A stretch of DNA of 56,064 nucleotides from the NCBI GenBank assembly GCA_035574315.1, contig DATLYW010000013.1:1-56064 (forward strand). The letters run 5' to 3'. Position numbers and translations under genes: made by a program. Source of the stretch: Candidatus Zixiibacteriota bacterium (GTDB lineage Bacteria; Desulfobacterota; Binatia; UBA9968). Below, piece after piece: positions 9,339 through 16,513 of the stretch. Below the pieces are notes generated by a model. That model did no database searches. It was not told the DNA's origin and saw only the letters and a program-made list of their open reading frames with translations. Every line of letters begins with the position of its first letter. The stretch's first letter is position 1.

Positions 9339-9610
9339 TCCGAGACGATTCGATCGTCACCGTTCCACGGGACGTGATCTTCCAGGCGCTCGACGGAGAG
9401 GCGGTCCTTTTGAACACGCGGACCGAGATTTATTTTGGCCTCGATGCAGTAGGCACCCGTATCTGGCAGCTGCTGTCGGAGCACCGGCTGCCGGCCAAGG
9501 TCGTCAGTGCAATGCTGGAGGAATATGACATCGAGGAAGCAGAATTGCGGTCTCGGGTGATGGAATTTATCGAGAAGCTGCGCGACAAGGGCCTCGTCGA
9601 GATCGCGTAG
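9335..9610 (+). CDS. PqqD-like RiPP recognition element (lasso B1 type)
   Basis: 91 aa, PqqD fold (winged helix) that binds the leader of a RiPP precursor and presents it to the B2 protease and cyclase. Typical elements are present: GEAVLLNTRTEIYFGLDAVG (beta hairpin region), IWQLLSEH, then two helices ending in FIEKLRDKGLVEI. Start ATGA overlaps the kinase stop. Discrete B1 plus separate B2 (12753-13166) is the split arrangement common outside proteobacterial microcin J25-type clusters. Confidence 0.9.
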   Translation: MIRDDSIVTVPRDVIFQALDGEAVLLNTRTEIYFGLDAVGTRIWQLLSEHRLPAKVVSAMLEEYDIEEAELRSRVMEFIEKLRDKGLVEIA

Positions 9611-9642
9611 CTTCTCGCCACAAAGGATCCGGAGGATTCGCG

Positions 9643-10074
9643 GTGGTAAGAAGCAAGGAGATTGCCGCGCGAGTAGTCGAGCTTGCGATTGAGAAGAAGC
9701 TCGCCTATGCCGAAGCGGCCGAACTTTTGGAAGTCAGCGCGCGGACGATTCATAACTACGTCAAAAAATATCTGAAGAACGGAAAGGCCGGCCTGATCGA
9801 TCACCGGCGCGGGCGCTGTTACAAGCTGACCCCGGAAATGAAGCAAAGGATCATCAACTGCAAAGCCGAACGCCCGCATCGGTCGGCGCGCTGGATTCGA
9901 GACCGGCTGAAGCTCAACGTGAGCCCGGAAGCCGTGCGGCAGGTGCTGGTGAAGCACCGGCTGGAAATCGAGCCCGCAGCGGCGACAATTACATCGAGGG
10001 GGCGGCTCTTCGAGGGGGCGAGGACCGTCCCGAGCGGTGCCGATATACAAGGAGCTCAAAGGAGAATCGGGTGA
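9643..10074 (+). CDS. Helix-turn-helix protein resembling the DNA-binding half of a transposase
   Basis: 143 aa with two HTH-like segments: YAEAAELLEVSARTIHNYVKK (about residues 22-42) and a second around SARWIRDRLKLNVSPEAVRQVL. This is the layout of the N-terminal DNA-binding region of IS630/Tc1-type transposases and related regulators, but no DDE catalytic domain follows; the last 35 residues are not conserved in type. GTG start has GGAGG seven bases upstream. Its stop overlaps the cyclase start by four bases (GTGA), so it is translated as part of the RiPP operon. It may be a domesticated regulator of the cluster or a transposase remnant kept for coupling; neither can be shown here. Confidence 0.75.
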   Translation: MVRSKEIAARVVELAIEKKLAYAEAAELLEVSARTIHNYVKKYLKNGKAGLIDHRRGRCYKLTPEMKQRIINCKAERPHRSARWIRDRLKLNVSPEAVRQVLVKHRLEIEPAAATITSRGRLFEGARTVPSGADIQGAQRRIG

Positions 10075-12125
10075 GCGGTATAGCGGGCATCTATTGCCTC
10101 GACGGCAGGCCGGTGGACCGGGGCCTGCTCCAGAGGATGCTCGACTGCGTTCCGCATCTCGGGCCGGACGGCGCGCGGACATGGGCTGCGGGCTCCGTCG
10201 GGTTGGGGTGCCGGCAGCTCCGTACGACCGAAGAATCGCTGCACGAGGTTCAACCGGCTGTTAACCGCGACCGAACCTGCCGGCTCGTGTTTGATGGTCG
10301 TGTGGACAATCGGGAGGAGTTGATCGACAGGCTCCGGCCGGAGATTGGAAAACTCGAAAACCCGACCGACGTTGCCCTCGTGCTCGATGCTTACGACGTT
10401 TGGGGGGTCGATTGCCTCAAGTGGGTCGTCGGCGACTTTGCGTTCGCCCTGTGGGATGACAAGGTTCGGCGTCTGTTTTGTGCTCGCGATACGTACGGCA
10501 TTCGGCCCTTTTATTATCGTTTCGACGAAAAACGTTTCGTTTTCGCGTCGGAGTGCGCCCAGTTGTTCGAGGATCCCGAGATTTCCGTAGAAGTCGATGA
10601 TGACAAAGTAGCCGAGTGGTTCACGTGGTGCGGTATCCAATGCCACACCTACCGCGATCTCAGCCGGTCGTATTTCAAGGGAATCTCGGAGCTTCCTTTC
10701 GCTCATTATCTGATCGTGACACGGGCCGGCGCTCGCCTACACAAGTATTGGGAGATCGATCCGGGCAAAGAGATTCGCTATCGAGACAGGGGGCAATACG
10801 CAGAGCATTTCCGGGAGCTTTTCAAGGAGTCCGTTCGCTGCCGGCTGCGAAGCGCCGGCCCGGTCGGGGCGGAGCTGAGCGGGGGGTTCGATTCTTCGTC
10901 GATCGTGTGCACCGCACACGAGCTCTACAGCTCGGCCGCTGCGGCGAACAAGGGATTCACGGCGTTCTCGCTGGTTTTCGACGAGCTGGGGTGTGACGAG
11001 CGGCCTTTGATCACATCGGTTCTGGACAAGTACAGCGTGGCGTCGCGTTTCGTGGTCGCCGACGGGCTTTGCGGCCTGCTGGATCCGCGCGGGGACGAGC
11101 CGGCCCGGTCGAAGATCGATTACCCGAACCGGCTCGTCATCCACGAAGCGGGAAGGGCTCTCTATCGGCTCGCGCACGAAAGCGGCACGCGAATCATGTT
11201 GAGCGGCGACGGAGCGGAAAACCACGTCATCGGGACGTCGTTCGTCTGGGATTCCCTCGTTCGGAGCTGGGAGTGGGGGGAGCTTCTCGCCCGCCTCGGG
11301 GCGGAGTGCCTGCAAAGCGGTGTGCGCAGCAGCCTCGGCCGCCTGGTCAGATTCGGGCTGGTCCCGTTGTTGCCGCACGGCGTCAGCCGTTCTTACTACT
11401 ATCGCTGGATGCACACGGAGCTGGAGCGGCCCGTGATACCGGACTGGTTCACCCCGTCCTTCCGCGACAGGATTCTCAGTCGGGTCGTGGAGCAGAAAAA
11501 ATGCCTCGGCGGGTTTCCGAAGTTCAAGGAATGGGGGAGGCAGCTGGAGTACGAGTTTCTCAACCCGGGGCGGTGGGTGATTCAAATGCCTTACCCCCTC
11601 CCAGTCGAGCGGAGATTTCCGTATCACGACAGGCGTCTGGTGGAGTTCTGCCTGGCCGTCCCGCCGGAGGCGAAATACGAGCACTTGGCGCACACCAGGA
11701 GGAGGAACATCCGGGGACGAGTGCTTCAGCGGCACGGCCTCGAGGGAATTCTTCCGGAAGCGATTCGGCAGTGCGAGATCAAGATCAATTACACCGACGT
11801 GTATCGCCGGAGATTTCGCGACTTCGGGTCCGACTACCTCAAGCTCTTCGCGTCTCGGGCAGAGCCGATTGCCGGAAAGCTGGGCTATATCGACGCGACA
11901 AGGTTCGGGGGCGTGTTGTCAGACGCGCTCAGACTCAGCGAAAGCCCCCAAGGAGTGCCGGCGATCCTCCATCGTTGGATCGATCAGGTCGCTCAGCTCG
12001 AGATCTGGCTTCGAGCCGTTGCGAGCCGGCAGAAACGGCTTTCCCTCTCCGGGTCGTCCCTTCCCGGGGTTGAGGAGAGGGCGCGTCGCGAGGCGTTCCG
12101 GCCGGCAGGCAACGGCCGCGGTTAG
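10071..12125 (+). CDS. Asparagine synthetase-like lasso cyclase (C protein)
   Basis: ATP-dependent amide-forming enzyme expected to adenylate a carboxylate of the core peptide and close a macrolactam. 684 aa. The N-terminal Ntn-type domain has Ser in place of the catalytic Cys2 (MSGIAG), so glutaminase activity should be absent, as is usual in lasso cyclases. The ATP-pyrophosphatase loop SGGFDSS is at residues 270-276, and IMLSGDGAEN follows. It is somewhat longer than usual because of a Ser/Arg-rich C-terminal tail. Start GTG overlaps the HTH gene stop. It is followed by a hairpin and the precursor gene. Confidence 0.9.
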   Translation: MSGIAGIYCLDGRPVDRGLLQRMLDCVPHLGPDGARTWAAGSVGLGCRQLRTTEESLHEVQPAVNRDRTCRLVFDGRVDNREELIDRLRPEIGKLENPTDVALVLDAYDVWGVDCLKWVVGDFAFALWDDKVRRLFCARDTYGIRPFYYRFDEKRFVFASECAQLFEDPEISVEVDDDKVAEWFTWCGIQCHTYRDLSRSYFKGISELPFAHYLIVTRAGARLHKYWEIDPGKEIRYRDRGQYAEHFRELFKESVRCRLRSAGPVGAELSGGFDSSSIVCTAHELYSSAAAANKGFTAFSLVFDELGCDERPLITSVLDKYSVASRFVVADGLCGLLDPRGDEPARSKIDYPNRLVIHEAGRALYRLAHESGTRIMLSGDGAENHVIGTSFVWDSLVRSWEWGELLARLGAECLQSGVRSSLGRLVRFGLVPLLPHGVSRSYYYRWMHTELERPVIPDWFTPSFRDRILSRVVEQKKCLGGFPKFKEWGRQLEYEFLNPGRWVIQMPYPLPVERRFPYHDRRLVEFCLAVPPEAKYEHLAHTRRRNIRGRVLQRHGLEGILPEAIRQCEIKINYTDVYRRRFRDFGSDYLKLFASRAEPIAGKLGYIDATRFGGVLSDALRLSESPQGVPAILHRWIDQVAQLEIWLRAVASRQKRLSLSGSSLPGVEERARREAFRPAGNGRG

Positions 12126-12144
12126 CTGGAAACGGCCTCTCGAC

Positions 12145-12175
12145 CGACCGGAGCTCCGCACGGGCGCTCCGGTCG
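12145..12175 (+). terminator. Hairpin downstream of the cyclase gene
   Basis: Perfect 10-bp stem (CGACCGGAGC / GCTCCGGTCG) with an 11-nt loop, starting 20 bases after the cyclase stop. No T-run follows, so it is either a weak terminator, an attenuator or an mRNA-end stabiliser. It separates the enzyme genes from the precursor gene, a place where expression levels usually need to differ. Confidence 0.5.
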
Positions 12176-12179
12176 TGTC

Positions 12180-12303
12180 TTGAACGGCAGGCGCGTTTCG
12201 TGGTAAACGATTGCTTCCGGAAAATTCTAAGTTGGAATTATTTTCGACGATGTGTTGATCAGTTATACGTTCGGCGTTAAAAGTAGTGTGCCGAAAAGGA
12301 GGG
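12180..12303 (+). promoter_or_regulatory. Probable promoter/leader of the RiPP precursor
   Basis: This stretch between the hairpin and the precursor is clearly more AT-rich than its surroundings (AAAATTCTAAGTTGGAATTA, then TTATACG near 12263). A sigma-70-like promoter is likely but no pair of hexamers with 17-bp spacing stands out. A short dyad TTCGGC (12270-12275) / GCCGAA (12290-12295) lies just before the ribosome binding site AAGGAGGG (12296-12303), which is the strongest Shine-Dalgarno in the cluster and fits high expression of the precursor. Confidence 0.45.
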
Positions 12304-12310
12304 TTCCCTC

Positions 12311-12526
12311 ATGGGCGACAAGAAGCAATTTGCTGCGCCCCGGCTGATCGAGTACGGACGTCTGAGCGAGATCGTCGCCAGCGGAAACGACGGCGTCCCG
12401 CCTCCGTACCCGCAGGGCTGGTTCGACGGGACAACCTTGATCCGAACGCCCGAGTGCTCGGGCGGGGATGGGCCGGGGAAGAAGGCCAACGGGCCAGAAG
12501 CCTGGTGGCCCTGCGGCTCCTCGTAA
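12311..12526 (+). CDS. Lasso-like RiPP precursor peptide
   Basis: 71 aa. The leader matches the lasso leader pattern YxxPxLxxxGxxxxxT with changes: F7-x2-P10-x-L12-x3-G16, then V22 where the conserved penultimate Thr is expected. If cleaved at the usual place, the core would begin SGNDGVPPPYPQGW (residues 24-37) and has no Asp/Glu at positions 7-9, so the normal macrolactam ring cannot form. The only Gly with an acidic residue nine away that also leaves a tail is G40 to E48 (GTTLIRTPE). The rest is Gly/Pro/Lys-rich with C49, C68, W65-W66, and ends GSS. It sits between cyclase and B2 genes and has a strong ribosome binding site. Role as precursor is inferred from context and leader. Confidence 0.8.
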   Translation: MGDKKQFAAPRLIEYGRLSEIVASGNDGVPPPYPQGWFDGTTLIRTPECSGGDGPGKKANGPEAWWPCGSS

Positions 12527-12546
12527 AAGGCGTCCGCCCTCACAAC

Positions 12547-12581
12547 GGCGATGCGGCGCCTGAAAAGGGGGCGGCATCGCC
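12547..12581 (+). terminator. Strong hairpin downstream of the precursor
   Basis: Long imperfect stem GGCGATGCGGCGCC (12547-12560) / GGGGGCGGCATCGCC (12567-12581) with loop TGAAAA, starting 21 bases after the precursor stop. There is no T-run. Such a hairpin would partly terminate or protect the short precursor mRNA, giving more precursor than exporter. The next 170 bases up to the B2 gene show no gene. Confidence 0.55.
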
Positions 12582-12752
12582 ATCGATCCTTCCTCGAAAT
12601 TTCGTCGCGTATTCTCATCCTTTCCCGTCCGGTCATTTGTGGTAGCATGCGGTTGGTTGTGATCGCAGGTTTCCACTCGGCGGACTATTTGCGACAGGGC
12701 CGCTGACAACCTTATCGGCGGGCCGGACGGGCCGTGTTTTCGCACCGCGGCA

Positions 12753-13166
12753 ATGGTCGCGCGAAGGGTAGTGCTTTTTCTTCGAGTTCTCGGTCTCCTT
12801 GTCTTCCTTCGGTTGGCGCTCAGAAGGATAGCCGTGGGACGACTGCTCCGCTGGCTGACGCCCGGGCGAATTGCCCCGACAGGCGACCCGGTCGAGTTGC
12901 AGCGCGCCCGGCGATACACGGACGCGCTCTTAAGGCGCATGTCGTTTCCTGCTCCGGGAAAATGTCTGCCCCGGGCCCTGGCGCTGTACTTTTTTGCGAC
13001 TCGGTGCGGGTTCCCCGTGGTTTTTCACTGCGGCGTACGTAGGGGAGATCGCGCTCTGGAAGGGCACGCCTGGTTGAGCCATGAGGGAAGATCCCTCTTC
13101 GAACGGGGCAATCCCGCCGATCTTTACGATATCACCTTCTCCTTTCCGGAGTCGCGGGCGCCGTGA
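12753..13166 (+). CDS. Lasso peptide B2 leader peptidase (transglutaminase-like)
   Basis: 137 aa, cysteine protease that removes the leader together with the PqqD-like partner. Conserved motifs are GKCLPRALAL with catalytic C71, and LEGHAWLSHEG with catalytic H105; CGFPVVFHCGV lies between. An N-terminal hydrophobic stretch (VVLFLRVLGLLVFLRLAL) may sit on the membrane. The ATG at 12753 has no strong ribosome binding site. Stop overlaps the exporter GTG by four bases. Confidence 0.9.
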   Translation: MVARRVVLFLRVLGLLVFLRLALRRIAVGRLLRWLTPGRIAPTGDPVELQRARRYTDALLRRMSFPAPGKCLPRALALYFFATRCGFPVVFHCGVRRGDRALEGHAWLSHEGRSLFERGNPADLYDITFSFPESRAP

Positions 13167-15004
13167 CCGATAGCCATTCTTTGTCGGGGCAGGGGGAACT
13201 GCGAGTGTCCTTCGTGCAAACGCTCCTGCCCAACCTGAAGCGAGCCCTGGTCTTCGTCTGGCAAAGCTCGCCCGTTCTGACGGCTGCGAGCGTTGTCCTG
13301 GTGTTTGTGTTGGGGCTCTTGCCCCTGGCCGGTTTGTATCTGATCAAGCTCGTGGTCGACGCGGTGAGCGCGGCGACCGTGGCCGCGGACAAGGCCGGAG
13401 CGCTCGAACAGGTGGTCTGGCTCGTCCTGCTTTCCGGCGGGGTCGCGCTCCTGGAACTGCTGTGCACCACGGTATCCGGCGTCGTCGGCACGGCGCATTC
13501 TCAACTCGTTACCGATCGGATGCAGGACCTGCTCCACGCCAAGTCCATCGAGGTGGACCTGGAATACTACGAGAACCCGCAATACTACGACACGCTCCAT
13601 AGGGCCCAACAAGAGGCCCCGTTTCGGCCCAACCGGATTCTCCACGGCCTCCTCCAGCTCGGCCAGAGCGCCGTGTCCCTGGTGGCAATCGTAGCGGTGC
13701 TGGTGTCGTTTCACTGGCTCGTGCCGGTCCTTCTCGCGGCCGCGGCAATTCCCGGGCTGCTCGTTCGCTTTCGGCACGCGCGCAAAATCTACGCTTGGGA
13801 GCGCGAGAACACGCGCCTCGAGAGACAGGCGTCGTACTTCAACTGGTTGCTCACGAGGGACACCCATGCCAAGGAGATTCGGTTGTTCAACCTGGGCCGG
13901 CTGTTCGCTGACCGTTTTCGCGATCTGCGGGCCGGGCTGCGGCGGGAACGGCTGGGGCTTACGACGAGACGCTCGGTGGACGAGCTAATAACGCAGTCGA
14001 GCGCCGTGGTGGCCGCCTTCGGGTTGTACGCCTTTTTGGCGGCGCGGGCCGCCCACGGCCTGGTGACCCTCGGAGAGCTCGTCATGTTCTACCAGGGCGT
14101 CCAGCGCGGCCAGAGCTATCTGCGGCAGTTCCTCGGCAGCATCGCGCGGCTGTACGAAGACAATCTTTTTCTTTCCAATATGTACGAGTTTCTGAACCTC
14201 CGCCCGAAAATCGTGGAGTCGCGAACGCCGAAATCGGTTCGGCCGTTGCGCGAGAAGGGCATCGTGTTCGACCACGTCGGGTTTCAGTATCCGCTGGGGG
14301 ATCGTAAGGTGCTTGAAGATATAAGCCTCACCATCCGTCCCGGAGAACATATCGCGCTGGTGGGGGAGAACGGCGCGGGAAAAACCACGCTCGTCAAGCT
14401 CCTGTGCCGGTTATACGATCCGACCGAGGGCAGGATCTCCCTCGACGGGATCGATCTTCGAGATCTCGCCATTCAGGACCTCCGCCGAAACATCAGCGTC
14501 ATCCTGCAGGACTACGCGCGCTACCACCTGACGGCCCGCGACAACATCTGGCTGGGAAATACAGATCTGGAACCCGGGGACGGGCGGGTCGTAGAAGCAG
14601 CCCGGGAAGCGGGCGCCCATGACGCGATCGCGGGCCTCAAAAACGGTTACGACACGATCCTCGGCAAATGGTTCGAGAAGGGCGAAGAACTCAGCGTCGG
14701 AGAATGGCAGAAGATCGCTCTCGCGCGGGCGTTCCTGCGCCGGGCTCAGATCATGATCATGGACGAGCCGACGAGCTCAATGGACGCCAGGGCCGAGTAC
14801 GAGGTTTTCGAGAAGTTTCACGAACTCGCCCGGGGGCGGACGGTCATCCTGATCAGCCACAGGCTGTCCACGGTCCGCATGGCCGATCGAATCTACTTCC
14901 TCGAGGGCGGAAGGATCGTCGAACGGGGAACGCACGATGAGCTGCTCGATCGCGGCGGCAAGTACGCGCGTCTCTTCGAGATCCAGGCGCAGTACTACCG
15001 GTAG
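13163..15004 (+). CDS. ABC exporter, fused membrane and ATPase domains (lasso D type)
   Basis: 613 aa half-transporter: membrane domain with about six segments (residues 25-330) then ATPase domain with Walker A GENGAGKTT, signature LSVGEWQK and Walker B IMIMDEPTSSMD. There is no N-terminal C39 peptidase, consistent with leader removal by the separate B2 protein. As a homodimer in the inner membrane it should export the mature peptide and give immunity. Start GTGA overlaps the B2 stop. The signature LSVGE in place of LSGGQ occurs in exporters of this branch. Confidence 0.92.
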   Translation: MTDSHSLSGQGELRVSFVQTLLPNLKRALVFVWQSSPVLTAASVVLVFVLGLLPLAGLYLIKLVVDAVSAATVAADKAGALEQVVWLVLLSGGVALLELLCTTVSGVVGTAHSQLVTDRMQDLLHAKSIEVDLEYYENPQYYDTLHRAQQEAPFRPNRILHGLLQLGQSAVSLVAIVAVLVSFHWLVPVLLAAAAIPGLLVRFRHARKIYAWERENTRLERQASYFNWLLTRDTHAKEIRLFNLGRLFADRFRDLRAGLRRERLGLTTRRSVDELITQSSAVVAAFGLYAFLAARAAHGLVTLGELVMFYQGVQRGQSYLRQFLGSIARLYEDNLFLSNMYEFLNLRPKIVESRTPKSVRPLREKGIVFDHVGFQYPLGDRKVLEDISLTIRPGEHIALVGENGAGKTTLVKLLCRLYDPTEGRISLDGIDLRDLAIQDLRRNISVILQDYARYHLTARDNIWLGNTDLEPGDGRVVEAAREAGAHDAIAGLKNGYDTILGKWFEKGEELSVGEWQKIALARAFLRRAQIMIMDEPTSSMDARAEYEVFEKFHELARGRTVILISHRLSTVRMADRIYFLEGGRIVERGTHDELLDRGGKYARLFEIQAQYYR

Positions 15005-15022
15005 CGACACACGAGGTCTTCG

Positions 15023-16306
15023 GTGAGCTTCGGGAGCGGAGGCGAGAGAAGAGTGCTGGAAAGGGGGCTGATCCTATACAGCGCCCGTAACGCTATCGAT
15101 TCAGCCGCAGCGGCCGCAATTCAACGCATCGCGAGCAGCCCCCTGGCTTGGGAAAAGGTCGTTCTTACAGCGTCGATGCACGGGGTCCTGCCTTTGGTTT
15201 ATCGAGCCTTGAAACGTCTTCCTGACGCCACCGTTCCCGCCGAGATTCTCGATCAGTTGCGGCGGAATTATCTCGCCAATGCCGCCATGTCGCTGTCGTT
15301 CACGAGCGAAATGTTGAAGATCTTGGGGTGGCTGGAGGCCGAGCACATCAAAGCGATTCCATTCAAGGGACCGACGCTTGCGGCGGCTGCCTACGGTCAC
15401 CTGACACTCAGGCAATTCGGCGACCTGGATATTTTGATTCGCAAAAAAGATTTCGAGCGCGTCAGGAAACTGCTCTTGGCCGGCGGCTATCGTCCGTGGC
15501 GGGACCTCACGGACGCTGAAGAATCGGAGCATCTGCGATCAGCTCACGCTTATACGTTCGTGCGGACGGACAGCCCGGCCAAGGTCGACTTGCATTGGAA
15601 GATTGCTCAGCAAAGGTATTCGTTCGGCCTGGATCTGGACAGCCTGTGGCGCCGGGCGGGGCGCGTATCCCTTGGGGGAAAAGAAATACCGACGCTTTGC
15701 GCTGAAGACCTGGTCATGGTTCTCTGCATTCACGGGACGAAGCACTGCTGGCAGCGGCTCGGGTGGATATGCGACGTGGCCGAAGTGGTGCGGACGAATC
15801 CGGAAATGAACTGGGATGCTGTGCTCGCTCGTGCGGAAAGCTGGCACGCGCTGCGGGCAGTCTTGCTAGGGCTGGATCTCGCGGGAAATCTGCTCGGGGC
15901 GCCGTTGACGGAGCGGGTCCGGGCCGCGATCGATCGAGACCGCCGCGTCCGCCGGGTTTCGTTTCTGTTTCAGCGCAGACTGTTTGCGCGTTCGCATGGA
16001 ATGGGGCCGCTCGAACGCGCGGCGCTTTTCTTTATGGCGCGGGAGCGGTTGCGCGACAAGCTTCCCCACCTGGCTTATACGGTTCGGCAAGCCTTGGCTC
16101 CCAACGAGCTCGACAGGAACCTGCTGTCACTCCCGGAAATTCTCTACTTTCTCTATTACCCGCTGCGCGTGATGAGGCTCACGTATGCGGCAGTGGGGCG
16201 GATACTGGCGCCGCTGACGGTCTATCGACCGGAGACCGAAGACCGGAAACCGGCACGAACCTCCGGATCGTCGAGAACACCAGGCGCTGAGACCGGAGAG
16301 CAGTGA
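15023..16306 (+). CDS. Nucleotidyltransferase family protein of the RiPP cluster
   Basis: 427 aa, NTP_transf_5-like fold. Core motif FKGPTLAAAAYG then FGDLDILIRKKD with metal-binding D134 and D136. Nucleotidyltransferases of this family sit in several lasso clusters; one (pseudomycoidin type) modifies the peptide with phosphate groups. Here it could add nucleotides or phosphates to the exported peptide; this is inference. The GTG is 18 bases after the exporter stop. The last 25 residues (from PETEDRKPARTSG) are encoded by an inverted copy of the family A repeat, so the C terminus is probably an acquired extension. Confidence 0.85.
   Translation: MSFGSGGERRVLERGLILYSARNAIDSAAAAAIQRIASSPLAWEKVVLTASMHGVLPLVYRALKRLPDATVPAEILDQLRRNYLANAAMSLSFTSEMLKILGWLEAEHIKAIPFKGPTLAAAAYGHLTLRQFGDLDILIRKKDFERVRKLLLAGGYRPWRDLTDAEESEHLRSAHAYTFVRTDSPAKVDLHWKIAQQRYSFGLDLDSLWRRAGRVSLGGKEIPTLCAEDLVMVLCIHGTKHCWQRLGWICDVAEVVRTNPEMNWDAVLARAESWHALRAVLLGLDLAGNLLGAPLTERVRAAIDRDRRVRRVSFLFQRRLFARSHGMGPLERAALFFMARERLRDKLPHLAYTVRQALAPNELDRNLLSLPEILYFLYYPLRVMRLTYAAVGRILAPLTVYRPETEDRKPARTSGSSRTPGAETGEQ
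16224..16265 (-). repeat. Inverted family A repeat inside the 3' end of a gene
   Basis: On the minus strand this reads GTTCGTGCCGGTTTCCGGTC then GGTCTTC, GGTCTCC: the heptad core of the dispersed repeat. It lies inside the coding sequence of the nucleotidyltransferase and supplies its C-terminal tail. Confidence 0.8.
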
Positions 16307-16460
16307 GCGGAGCAACGTCGGGCGTCCAGGGTCAAGGGTCTTTCGTTCGTTCAGACTCTCGGTCCGTCTTGTCTCCACGTGCTCTGTGATTCCGCGGTCC
16401 GTTCCATGCTGCGCTTCGCGCGGCCTTGAACCGTGAACCTGAACCGCCGTGAGCCCGCAC

Positions 16461-16500
16461 GGCTTGAACCGAGCGAAGCGGTTGAACGGCTTGAACAGTC
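16461..16500 (-). repeat. Dispersed repeat family B (TTGAACCG..CGGTTGAAC)
   Basis: Sequence TTGAACCGAGCGAAGCGGTT then GAACGGCTTGAAC. The same unit in the other orientation is at 24890-24935 (inside the PPTase gene) and 27433-27462. Its centre can fold as AACCG-loop-CGGTT. The whole gap 16307-16513 holds no gene; the rest of it (GAACCGTGAACCTGAACCG) looks like more degenerate repeat. Confidence 0.7.
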
Positions 16501-16513
16501 TGCACAGTCATAA

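Noticed and set aside
9643..10074. Active insertion sequence
   Set aside because: No catalytic domain, no terminal inverted repeats, and it overlaps the cyclase start in a neat operon.
13163..15004. Bacteriocin exporter with C39 peptidase
   Set aside because: No N-terminal peptidase domain; the separate B2 protein provides leader cleavage.
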